A stretch of 17,675 nt of DNA from Planctomycetaceae bacterium (GTDB lineage Bacteria; Planctomycetota; Planctomycetia; Pirellulales; Pirellulaceae): the NCBI GenBank assembly GCA_022614795.1, contig JAKEHX010000083.1, forward strand, positions 1 to 17,675, written 5' to 3'. Shown piece by piece: positions 10,291 through 17,089 of this stretch. Numbering within the stretch: position 1 is the first letter of the stretch; every line of letters begins with the position of its first letter. The notes beneath the pieces are model-generated. The model saw nothing but the letters and a program-made list of their open reading frames with translations, searched no databases and was not told the DNA's origin. The translations under genes and the position numbers were made by a program.

Positions 10291-11502
10291 TCAGGGTTGC
10301 GGCGGCTGTGCAGTGCCGATCAGGGCCATGACCAGGGCCTGTTCCAGCTCGCCCACCTTGAAGCCGAACGGACCGCGGCCGCTCTTGTAGGCCACCTTGC
10401 CCGCAGCGTCGATCAGGTAGAGGCGGGCCGGCATGCCGCTGTAGGCATGGCCGACCTCGTCACCCACGTCATCGACCGCCACGGGCAGGGTGGCCCGGAG
10501 TCGCTGGCAGAACTGGTCGCATACGGCGACCCGCTCGGCGAGCGTCTTGGGCTGCGCGAAGGCGACGCCGGCCCGCTCGTTGGCCTTCATCGCCCAGCCG
10601 TCGGTCGGATGGGCCTCGCGGACATAGACCATCAGGAAAGCCGCCTGGCCGCGGTAGCGCTCGAAGAGGGCATCCACTTCGGGATAGAACGCCCGGAAGG
10701 GCCCGCAGGTGAAGTTGCCGAAGACGAGCACCACCGGCTGCTTGCCAATCATCTTTGAAAGCTGGTGCGTTTGGCTGCCATTGGGCGAATTGAGCGTGAA
10801 GTCCGGGGCGGCATCACCCAGGCGAGGACCCTCGTGGATCGAACCGATCTCGCCGGCGATGAGGCCCCGCACAAGGACTTCCCGCGACGGAAGATCGCCC
10901 GAACCGCCTCCGCTGCCGAGCAGCGCGTCGCGCAAATCGCTGATGAGCAGATGATCCTTCCCCTGGCTGAGGCGATCGAAGAAGGCGGTCAGTTCATCGC
11001 GCGTCAGCCGGCCGTCCCCGCGGGCGTTCATGCGGCGGAAGAGCCGGCCCACGACATAAGACTCCCGCACCCAAGAATTGCGATCGGACCAGTCGAGGTC
11101 GTCGGGCGTGATCGATCCGTCGCCGTCCCGGTCCAGGCGTTTCGCGAGCCCTTCCTTGCCCCCAAACTTCGCCAGCGGCAATTCCTCGGCGGATTCGGCC
11201 AATTCGTATTCCTGAAGGACCCACTTCCAATCGAATCGCGACTGCGCCGGCCCGAACCAGCCTTCACCGGGGCCCATTTTGGAACCGCGAAGGATATCAA
11301 CGAGCATCCGCACGGCTTCGGGGCGAGGCTCGTCAGGGAACTTCTTCTCCAGCTCGTCCGCCGTGCGTGCCGCGGCCGCATCGTCGGCATACTGCTCCGG
11401 CGCGAGCGAGAGCTGTTTGACGAGGTCGCCATCGGCCGCGATGGCCACCACGGGCAGGAAACAGCACAACGCCGCCAGCCAACCCAAGGATGGAGTGGAC
11501 AT
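10291..11502 (-). CDS. Exported EF-hand and iodothyronine-deiodinase-like thioredoxin-fold protein
   Basis: Encodes 403 residues. Residues 1-23 are a signal peptide (cleavage near AIA|AD). A canonical EF-hand loop DRDGDGSITPDD (124-135) is followed by a degenerate one (NARGDGRLTRDE, 159-170). Residues about 228-395 form a thioredoxin-like domain with deiodinase-family marks: GNFTCGPF (262-269), where Cys266 stands at the position of the vertebrate selenocysteine, YVREAHPTDGW (293-303) with the conserved His298, and PARLYLIDAAGKVAYKSGRGPF (358-379). The codon for residue 266 is TGC, not TGA. Known deiodinases remove iodine from thyronines, but bacterial homologues are largely uncharacterised, so a thiol-redox role is equally possible. 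It is the last gene of the five-gene minus-strand cluster, 30 bases after the CMD gene. Confidence 0.9.
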   Translation of the reverse strand: MSTPSLGWLAALCCFLPVVAIAADGDLVKQLSLAPEQYADDAAAARTADELEKKFPDEPRPEAVRMLVDILRGSKMGPGEGWFGPAQSRFDWKWVLQEYELAESAEELPLAKFGGKEGLAKRLDRDGDGSITPDDLDWSDRNSWVRESYVVGRLFRRMNARGDGRLTRDELTAFFDRLSQGKDHLLISDLRDALLGSGGGSGDLPSREVLVRGLIAGEIGSIHEGPRLGDAAPDFTLNSPNGSQTHQLSKMIGKQPVVLVFGNFTCGPFRAFYPEVDALFERYRGQAAFLMVYVREAHPTDGWAMKANERAGVAFAQPKTLAERVAVCDQFCQRLRATLPVAVDDVGDEVGHAYSGMPARLYLIDAAGKVAYKSGRGPFGFKVGELEQALVMALIGTAQPPQP

Positions 11503-11532
11503 GATTGCTCACTTTCCCGAGTAAACGGGTCA

Positions 11533-12996
11533 TTACGGCTCGATGGCCAGGCCCGCTGCCTCTGTAATACGGTCGAACGACGCCCGGTTCGTCGTGTAGC
11601 TGATCATCTGGACGACGTCGCGCGGGCCGGCCAGCTTCACCGCGGCGGCCACCTCGTCATCGGTCAGCACAACTGGGGACGCGGCCAGGTTGCGTGCCAC
11701 CGTAAACAACGCCCGGTCCTTGGCTGAAAACTCGTCCCACGGGCCGTCCAGGGCAAAAATCTGGTCATCGGTCTGACCCAGCGCCTTAAGCCGCGCTTGC
11801 GCCTGACACAGAGCGTACCACGCCCGGTCCTGGCGGGCGATGATCCAGCTCACCTGGGCCTTGAGGAGCGGGCTGAGGTCCCCCTTCTCGTCGGCGAAGA
11901 GCGTGCTCGACACCAGCCGCCTGCCGCTTTGCGGGAAGTTGGCCACGAGGCGCATCCACTGCGGCAGCGGGCCGTTTGGGACGTCGTCACCAAGCACTTC
12001 GCGGGCCCTGGCCTGGTCAACGAGCGGCAGTCGCGGCGTGCGCTGGCGGGCTTGGTCGAGAGCGCGCTGGACATCGGGACGCGGCTCGAGTTGGGGCCGG
12101 GCGAAAACGGTCTGGCGGGTCGCCTTGCCGGCCGCGTCGTGAAATACCGGCGCAACGAGCGTGAGGGCGGTCTGGTATTGCTGTGAAGTCGGCGTCAGGT
12201 AGCTGTGCGTCTTGGGAGGAGTGTCGGCGGCAACCGTTTCGCTGCGGCGGCCAAATCCGCCGCCCCCTTCCGACTGCGGCACACCCACCCCTTCCTTCCA
12301 GCGGTTGATCGAGTTGTTGCCTGCCATCGAGAGGATCATTTCCAGGATTTGCAGGTCGGTGTAGTGCTGCTTGAGGCCGGCGATGTCGGCGCCCTCGAGC
12401 TTGTTGGGCTCCAGTGTGAACTTGCGGGCAAAGGCAAACGCGGCTTGCTCGGCGGCGTTGAACTTTGCCCAATCGCTGTCGAGCGCGGCGATTTCGTCCT
12501 CTTTCATCCCGGCACTCAGCAGCTTCGACTCCTGGTGCCCCAGGCAATACTGGCAGTTGTTGGTCCGCGAGACGATCCAGAAGAGCGAGACCTTGAAGCG
12601 GTAGTCGAGGGTCATACCGGGCTCGTTTTCGCGGCCGCCGCTGCGGCTGCCTGATGTGGTCGTCTCGCTCCGCGAGACGACATTGTCCGCTCGCGGGGCG
12701 AGCTGACCACGACTCCCGCCGCCGCCATTGAAGCTGAATCGATCGTTGCCGCCGGGCAGATAATGCGTCCTCAGGCGGCTCTCGTAACTGCGGCTGCGAT
12801 CGCCGAGTTGTTCCTTTTCGGCGTCGGTCAATTCCGGCAGCGGGATGCGCGGCGTCCGCTGCTTCATGTCTTCCAGGTACTGCTTCATTTCCGGCCGCGT
12901 CAGGGGGATTTGGCGGGGCGCTGAAGTGGGTTCGGCCGCCCGGGCCATGCCTGCCGCGCCAACGGCAGTCAATGCCAGAGCCAGAATGTATCGCAT
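11533..12996 (-). CDS. Exported tandem carboxymuconolactone-decarboxylase/AhpD-fold protein
   Basis: Encodes 487 residues with a signal peptide (1-20, ARA|AEP). Two homologous halves are visible. Half 1 (about 36-240) has KQRTPRIPL, the catalytic-type CQYCLGH (Cys148, Cys151, His154) and LDSDWAKFNAAEQAAFAFAR. Half 2 (about 309-487) has RQRTPRLPL, then RAWYALCQ (391-398) where the two Cys are replaced by Ala392 and Ala395 and the His by Gln398, and LDGPWDEFSAKDRALFTVAR. A Ser/Gly-rich region (85-128) precedes the first active site. AhpD-like proteins use CxxC for peroxide/disulfide chemistry, so half 1 is plausibly redox-active and half 2 structural or substrate-binding. AAGGAG at 13006-13011 lies 9 bases before the ATG. 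It sits between the lipoprotein and deiodinase-like genes. Confidence 0.9.
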   Translation of the reverse strand: MRYILALALTAVGAAGMARAAEPTSAPRQIPLTRPEMKQYLEDMKQRTPRIPLPELTDAEKEQLGDRSRSYESRLRTHYLPGGNDRFSFNGGGGSRGQLAPRADNVVSRSETTTSGSRSGGRENEPGMTLDYRFKVSLFWIVSRTNNCQYCLGHQESKLLSAGMKEDEIAALDSDWAKFNAAEQAAFAFARKFTLEPNKLEGADIAGLKQHYTDLQILEMILSMAGNNSINRWKEGVGVPQSEGGGGFGRRSETVAADTPPKTHSYLTPTSQQYQTALTLVAPVFHDAAGKATRQTVFARPQLEPRPDVQRALDQARQRTPRLPLVDQARAREVLGDDVPNGPLPQWMRLVANFPQSGRRLVSSTLFADEKGDLSPLLKAQVSWIIARQDRAWYALCQAQARLKALGQTDDQIFALDGPWDEFSAKDRALFTVARNLAASPVVLTDDEVAAAVKLAGPRDVVQMISYTTNRASFDRITEAAGLAIEP

Positions 12997-13025
12997 GATC
13001 GATGACTCCTTGCGGAATAATTCAT

Positions 13026-13044
13026 GGCAGGCTGGAAGCCTGCC
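13026..13044. repeat. Intra-operon hairpin
   Basis: GGCAGGCT (13026-13033) and AGCCTGCC (13037-13044) form a perfect 8-bp stem with a 3-base loop. It sits 4 bases beyond the lipoprotein stop and about 30 bases before the CMD start. No T run follows, so it could be an mRNA stability or processing element or one of the interspersed structured repeats rather than a full terminator. Confidence 0.6.
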
Positions 13045-13048
13045 CCAT

Positions 13049-13474
13049 TTAATCTTGACGAGAGATGTGAATGATGGGATTGGTCGAGACGATGTAGGTT
13101 GCGTCGAGCCATTGCTCCCGGCCGCTGACTTGCACGACCTTCAGCCGCACGGGCCAATGCACCGACGTACCGAGCGCCTGTTCGCCTGCGAGGATCTGAA
13201 ACTCGACGAGCCGCCGACCGTCGCGCCAGTCATAGTCGGACACGGTGATCGCCGGCTCCGCCTGAGCCAGCTCGTCGGGCGTGATCCTCAGCCGCCAGCA
13301 ATCGAGCGCCTTTTCCAGGGCCGAACGGGCAGTAGCGGGATCAGCCGCGGCGGGAGGCGTGTAGTTCCTCCCCCCGCAACCGGCCAGCGCGGCGCATCCC
13401 CAGCAGCACGCTGCCAGGATGAGGCTGCGACGGGCGACTGCTCTGTCGTCAAAAGGCAAACGATCAATACTCAC
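13049..13474 (-). CDS. Small lipoprotein
   Basis: Encodes 141 residues from GTG at 13474. A basic N-terminus and hydrophobic segment lead to the lipobox LAGC (30-33), so Cys33 should be lipidated and the protein membrane-tethered outside the cytoplasm. The mature part contains an ALEKALDCWRLRITPDEL helix, an EFQILAGEQALG strand and PVRLKVVQVSGREQWLDATYIVST near the end; I recognise no named family. GGGAGG at 13482-13487 is 7 bases before the GTG and overlaps the first codons of the alternative ATG start at 13492. With GTG the gene overlaps the DUF1559 stop by 11 bases, which indicates translational coupling. Similar small lipoproteins often follow DUF1559 genes in planctomycetes. Confidence 0.82.
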   Translation of the reverse strand: MSIDRLPFDDRAVARRSLILAACCWGCAALAGCGGRNYTPPAAADPATARSALEKALDCWRLRITPDELAQAEPAITVSDYDWRDGRRLVEFQILAGEQALGTSVHWPVRLKVVQVSGREQWLDATYIVSTNPIIHISRQD

Positions 13475-14414
13475 TCGTTGGCCTCCCGTCATTGCGCTGG
13501 CCGATGTCGCGCCAGGTTTGCAGATTGATGGTTTGGCTGGCGAACCGGACCGAACCGTCGCACAGGGCGACCATCACGCCGCCCGGGTGCTGGCTGGCGG
13601 CTGAGGTGGCGATGCGGCCCGGCGGGTACATGCACGAGCGGCCGTTGGGCGGCATCACGTGGAAGTAGATCGTGGTCGAGTGATATCCCTGAATCCACGG
13701 CGCGCCGACGTCGCTGCGCCCCTGAAACGTCAGATTGGTCGGATCGATGGCGTTGCATTGCACCAGGGCCTCGTCGGCATTGGCGGGGTGCGTACCGGGC
13801 TGGAAGGTATCGGCCGGCGTGGAGACTCCCTGATTAAAGTCCCCTTTCTGGTGCTCGCTAAAGGCCGCCGTATTCGACGTGCCGTCGGTGATCGCGGCCA
13901 TATTCAGGTAGCTGTTCTCGTAAAAGATGCCGTTGGGAGCCGGCATGCCGAAGTTGGGGTTGGACGGGTTGGTGGGCGGGAGGCCCCAGAGCAGCCCGCT
14001 CCCTTGATTGGCCCGGTAGCTAGTGCCAGCATAGCCCTGCGGCACGCTCGATTGCGGGTCGGACGGGCAATTGAAGAAGGCGATCTTCGTGCCGCGGGCG
14101 GCCGCGTTGTTGGCATGGTTCCAACTGACGGTGTAATCGACCAGGTTGTGCACGTTCGACTGTTCGAATAGCGGCAGCAAGGCCGCATGTGGGGAAATAT
14201 CGCGGCGATTCCGCCCAGCCGGGAAGCACAGAAAGGTGTCGTGGTAGTTGTGGGCCGCGACGATGAACTGCTTGAGCTGGTTGGAGCATTGCGTGCGGCG
14301 GGCCGCCTCGCGGGCGGCTTGCACGGCGGGCAATAGCAGCGCGACGAGCACGCCGATGATCGCAATGACCACCAGCAGCTCGACGAGCGTGAATCCGGAC
14401 CGTTTCTCGGACAT
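13464..14414 (-). CDS. DUF1559 pseudopilin-like protein
   Basis: Encodes 316 residues. The N-terminus is a type IV pilin/pseudopilin signal: basic MSEKRSG, cleavage expected before Phe8, then the hydrophobic FTLVELLVVIAIIGVLVALLLP helix. ARRTQCSNQLKQ follows, as in nearly all DUF1559 members. The C-terminus carries the H-X9-DG motif (HPGGVMVALCDG) followed by SVRF. This family is hugely expanded in planctomycetes; members are thought to be exported pseudopilin-like surface proteins of unknown function. Length is typical (about 300-350). GGAG lies 8 bases before the ATG. It begins 23 bases after the FG-GAP/ASPIC gene and overlaps the lipoprotein gene by 11 bases. Confidence 0.96.
   Translation of the reverse strand: MSEKRSGFTLVELLVVIAIIGVLVALLLPAVQAAREAARRTQCSNQLKQFIVAAHNYHDTFLCFPAGRNRRDISPHAALLPLFEQSNVHNLVDYTVSWNHANNAAARGTKIAFFNCPSDPQSSVPQGYAGTSYRANQGSGLLWGLPPTNPSNPNFGMPAPNGIFYENSYLNMAAITDGTSNTAAFSEHQKGDFNQGVSTPADTFQPGTHPANADEALVQCNAIDPTNLTFQGRSDVGAPWIQGYHSTTIYFHVMPPNGRSCMYPPGRIATSAASQHPGGVMVALCDGSVRFASQTINLQTWRDIGQRNDGRPTSEY
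13482..13487 (-). promoter_or_regulatory. Shine-Dalgarno deciding the lipoprotein GTG start
   Basis: GGGAGG on the minus strand, 7 bases before GTG at 13474 and inside the end of the DUF1559 gene. The upstream ATG at 13492 overlaps this site's neighbourhood and has no equivalent of its own. Confidence 0.6.
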
Positions 14415-14437
14415 AAGACAGACTCCAAATTGGAGAA

Positions 14438-16327
14438 CTAGGACTTGTCAGACTCGGCCTGGGCCTCGTCCGGCTGGGAAATGAGCAATAGTTGATCGGC
14501 CTTGGGCGCTGCAATTTCTTGCTTGGCGCCGTCGGGCCAATGAATTTCGAGCTTGTCGATCGCGGACGACTGGCCTAATCCAAACGTGACCGTCAGCTCG
14601 GACTGCGACAGGTAGCCGTGCGTCGGCGAAACGACGCGCTCCTGAATTACGCCGCCGGAATGCAGCCGCAGGATGGTGCCCTGAGCTTCGGGATTGGCGC
14701 CGCGCCCCTTGAGTTTGACGCGGATCCAGTGGCGGCCGAGTTGCTGGTCGTTGCGGAAGAGCCGGGCGGTGCCGCCGCACTGCGTAAGCACTACGTCGAG
14801 GTCGCCGTCGCCGTCGAAGTCGGCATAGGCGGCCCCGCGGCCGACGATCGGCTGCGAGAATTGCTGGCCGACCTTGTCCGCCGGGACGCGCACGAATTCG
14901 GTCGCCTCGCCGGCCCCCGCGTTCCAAAAGAGCTGCGGCGGCTGTTTGTAATGCTGACTGGGGACGACTTTGTTGATTTCTTCTTCGAGATGCCCGTTGG
15001 CTGCCAGCACATCGAGCCGGCCGTCCAGGTCGTAATCGAAAAAGAAAACGCCGAACTTCAGCTCCAGGCGGCTTTGCGGGCCCAGGCCGTTAGAGACCGA
15101 TTCGTCCTCAAACACGAGCCGCCGCGGATCGCCCTGCGAGACGAAGAAGCTCGTCGGCTCGTTGGCAAAGTTGCCGATGACGACGGCGACGGCGGGGCTG
15201 TTGCGCGGGCGGCCGATGTCGATGCCCATCGCACCGCGGGCCGAGCCGTCGCTGCCGAAAGCGATGCCCGCCTGACTGCCGATTTCGGCGAACTTGCCGT
15301 CCTTTTGATTGTGGAACACGAAGTTCTGGACCGTGTCGTTGGCCACGACCAGGTCCTGCCAGCCGTCGCCGTCCAGATCGAACGGCACGACGCCCAGCGA
15401 CTTGCCGGCGGGAATTTTCTTTTCCGGTTGCTGGCTGTTAAAGACCTGAATGCCGGCGGCCTGGGAGACGTCGGAGAACTTGCCTTCGCCGTCGTTGCGG
15501 TACAGGTAGCACAGGGTGCCCTCGAAGCTCAGCGGCGGACCGTAAGCCCGCTCGTTGCCCGTGAGTGTAAAGCCCTGCGATACATCCAGCTCGCGCGACC
15601 ACTTCACGTAGTTGCACACGAACAGGTCCAGCCGGCCGTCGCGGTTGTAGTCGAACCACGTGCAGCCGGTGCTCCAGGCGTCGTCGGCGCCGGCCACGCC
15701 GGCCGCCTCGGTGACATCGACGAATTTGCCTTGCTCGTTCTTGAGCAGGCGGTTGGGGCCGACGGCCGTCAGAAACAGGTCGCTCCAGCCGTCGCCGTCG
15801 TAATCGCCGACGGCCGCACCCATGCCATAGAGCGAAATCGCGAGGCCCACGTCCTTGGTCACGTCGCTGAATTTGCCTTTTCCGTCGTTGGCATAGAGGG
15901 CCAGCGTCGGCTTTGCGTCGCCCGCGGCAAGCTTCCAGGGCCAGATCGTGGAATTCACAAACAGCAGGTCCGCGTCGCCGTCGTTGTCGTAATCGAGCAC
16001 GGCGACGCCGCCGCCCATCGTTTCCGGGAGCAGCTTTTCGCCATAGGCGCCGCTGGTGTGCGAGTAGGCGATTCCCGACTCCGCCGTGACATCGGTCAGC
16101 GGCACATTGGGGATCGCGGCCACCGAGGCTTCGCGCTTGCCGGCGATGGCGATCTGTGCTGGCGCGGGGGGCGCCGGCGGCGCAGCCGAGACCATATAAA
16201 CGCCGGTAGCGATGGCGAGAATGGTGCCGATCGCCAGGAAAACAGCCAGCGAAACGACCAGGGCGCGGCCAATGACGGCGTCGTCCTGTTCTGGAGAATC
16301 TTCGTGCTCAGAAATGCTTGTATTCAT
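14438..16327 (-). CDS. CRTAC1-like FG-GAP/ASPIC repeat protein, membrane-anchored
   Basis: Encodes 629 residues. A transmembrane helix at about 21-46 follows an acidic N-terminus, so it is probably an anchored extracytoplasmic protein; an Ala/Pro linker follows. The body is a beta-propeller of FG-GAP/VCBS repeats with six calcium-type loops: DYDNDGDAD (112-120), DYDGDGWSD (175-183), DYNRDGRLD (226-234), DLDGDGWQD (317-325), DYDLDGRLD (431-439) and DFDGDGDLD (503-511). An ASPIC/UnbV domain closes it (about 538-606, with LHSGG, SPTHGYLSQSE and HWPDG). The family is linked to calcium-dependent surface binding; no enzymatic activity is established. The ATG at 16327 lacks a clear Shine-Dalgarno. 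It appears to be the first gene of the five-gene minus-strand cluster. Confidence 0.95.
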   Translation of the reverse strand: MNTSISEHEDSPEQDDAVIGRALVVSLAVFLAIGTILAIATGVYMVSAAPPAPPAPAQIAIAGKREASVAAIPNVPLTDVTAESGIAYSHTSGAYGEKLLPETMGGGVAVLDYDNDGDADLLFVNSTIWPWKLAAGDAKPTLALYANDGKGKFSDVTKDVGLAISLYGMGAAVGDYDGDGWSDLFLTAVGPNRLLKNEQGKFVDVTEAAGVAGADDAWSTGCTWFDYNRDGRLDLFVCNYVKWSRELDVSQGFTLTGNERAYGPPLSFEGTLCYLYRNDGEGKFSDVSQAAGIQVFNSQQPEKKIPAGKSLGVVPFDLDGDGWQDLVVANDTVQNFVFHNQKDGKFAEIGSQAGIAFGSDGSARGAMGIDIGRPRNSPAVAVVIGNFANEPTSFFVSQGDPRRLVFEDESVSNGLGPQSRLELKFGVFFFDYDLDGRLDVLAANGHLEEEINKVVPSQHYKQPPQLFWNAGAGEATEFVRVPADKVGQQFSQPIVGRGAAYADFDGDGDLDVVLTQCGGTARLFRNDQQLGRHWIRVKLKGRGANPEAQGTILRLHSGGVIQERVVSPTHGYLSQSELTVTFGLGQSSAIDKLEIHWPDGAKQEIAAPKADQLLLISQPDEAQAESDKS

Positions 16328-16403
16328 CGAACCAGTGCGGAAAGAGGGGAAAGGCGACGGGCACCGGGCCTGCCGCGGTTTGATCTAGAGGCAGTTTCAA
16401 GAC

Positions 16404-16463
16404 CCGTAGCTGAAGTCGCCAGACTTCAGGAAGCCGCCAGAACTCTGGCGAGTTCTGCTACGG
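16404..16463. repeat. Paired-hairpin element upstream of the FG-GAP gene
   Basis: CTGAAGTC (16410-16417) pairs with GACTTCAG (16422-16429) across GCCA. CAGAACTC (16438-16445) pairs with GAGTTCTG (16450-16457) across TGGC. The outer CCGTAG (16404-16409) pairs with CTACGG (16458-16463). The second arm has an alternative stem, GCCAG (16436-16440) with CTGGC (16445-16449). This is the same two-arm, GTAG...CTAC-closed design as at 6136-6209 with unrelated arm sequences. It lies about 77 bases upstream of the FG-GAP start and beyond the 3' end of the gene at 16595. Confidence 0.8.
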
Positions 16464-16465
16464 AT

Positions 16466-16571
16466 TTGCGCGCAAGCGCACCTGGCAAGCGGACAGCGCC
16501 GCCAGCGGCGGCGCAAGGGGACAAGATTCGGTGCAACGGCCATTTACAAGCGCACAGAGCTGCGCATGCGC
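16466..16571. repeat. Cluster of GC-rich palindromes
   Basis: Three further self-complementary sites lie in this gap: TTGCGCGCAA at 16466-16475; GCGCCGCC (16496-16503) with GGCGGCGC (16507-16514), loop AGC; and GCGCATGCGC at 16562-16571. Together with the paired hairpin just to the left they fill the space between two minus-strand genes. The 16496-16514 stem could terminate transcription of the gene at 16595-17002, but no T run follows on the minus strand. Confidence 0.5.
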
Positions 16572-16594
16572 GCGGCGTCACCGACCCACTAGAT

Positions 16595-17002
16595 TCAAGC
16601 GCTGGGCGGGCGATTCGTCCCGAGCGGATAGCCGCGCGATGGGCGGCCAGAGAATTCACCGGCCAGCCACGACGAGCCGAAATTGAAATCGACGTTGCGG
16701 TCGGCCAGCGACATCAGCTCCTGTGGCAAAATAGAGCTCACAGGTGCGGAGGGAGGCAGCGGCGTCTGGTCCTGCGGGGCTCGGCGGCACTGCGGGCCCT
16801 CGCACGGGCAGGGAGCCGACGTGCGCATATTGTGTGAATTGGCCGCGACCTTCTCCGCGGCTGCTTTACCGGGGACGAAGCCCGGTCCCAGCCGCTTCAC
16901 ATAATGGCCGCACGAATCTGCGGACGCAATATTCGCCAGCGACAACACCAGGCCCGCGACTAGGGTCAGCGAGCCGGCCCGAAAAGGATTGAACGAGAAC
17001 AT
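16595..17002 (-). CDS. Small secreted Cys-containing protein of unknown function
   Basis: Encodes 135 residues. A clear signal peptide (1-28, cleavage near ASA|DS) is followed by CGHYVKRLGPGFVPG (31-45). A proline-rich segment then contains PCPCEGPQC (64-72) and QTPLPPSAP. Cys31, Cys65, Cys67 and Cys72 are the only cysteines, enough for two disulfides or a metal site. The C-terminal third has no recognisable domain. I do not know the family; short secreted proteins with a CxGPxC motif and Pro-rich tracts occur in planctomycetes. Start ATG at 17002, with GGAAG 3 bases upstream as a weak, close ribosome site. It lies 87 bases after the halogenase-like gene on the same strand. Confidence 0.75.
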   Translation of the reverse strand: MFSFNPFRAGSLTLVAGLVLSLANIASADSCGHYVKRLGPGFVPGKAAAEKVAANSHNMRTSAPCPCEGPQCRRAPQDQTPLPPSAPVSSILPQELMSLADRNVDFNFGSSWLAGEFSGRPSRGYPLGTNRPPSA

Positions 17003-17089
17003 GGGCTTCCGTTCAGGCTAAGCTGCCGCCTATTTGCTGTCAAGGAATTCTCGCCAGTTATGGGAGATTCACGCTGGAAAAGCGTCCCT
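17003..17089. other. Gap between halogenase-like and small secreted protein genes
   Basis: An 87-base gap between same-strand genes. A weak 5-bp stem (ACGCT at 17071-17075 with AGCGT at 17081-17085) follows the halogenase-like stop. No T run is seen, so termination here is uncertain and read-through into the next gene is possible. Confidence 0.35.

Noticed and set aside
10705..10707. Possible selenocysteine codon in the deiodinase-like gene
   Set aside because: The codon is TGC (Cys) on the coding strand, so no Sec insertion is needed.
10765..11727. 320-codon open frame on the plus strand
   Set aside because: Antisense to the deiodinase-like and CMD genes, with no domain features.
14618..16837. 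739-codon open frame on the plus strand
   Set aside because: It lies antisense to the FG-GAP/ASPIC gene and runs on through the palindrome gap into the next gene. It has no recognisable domain, and long antisense frames are expected opposite high-GC genes.
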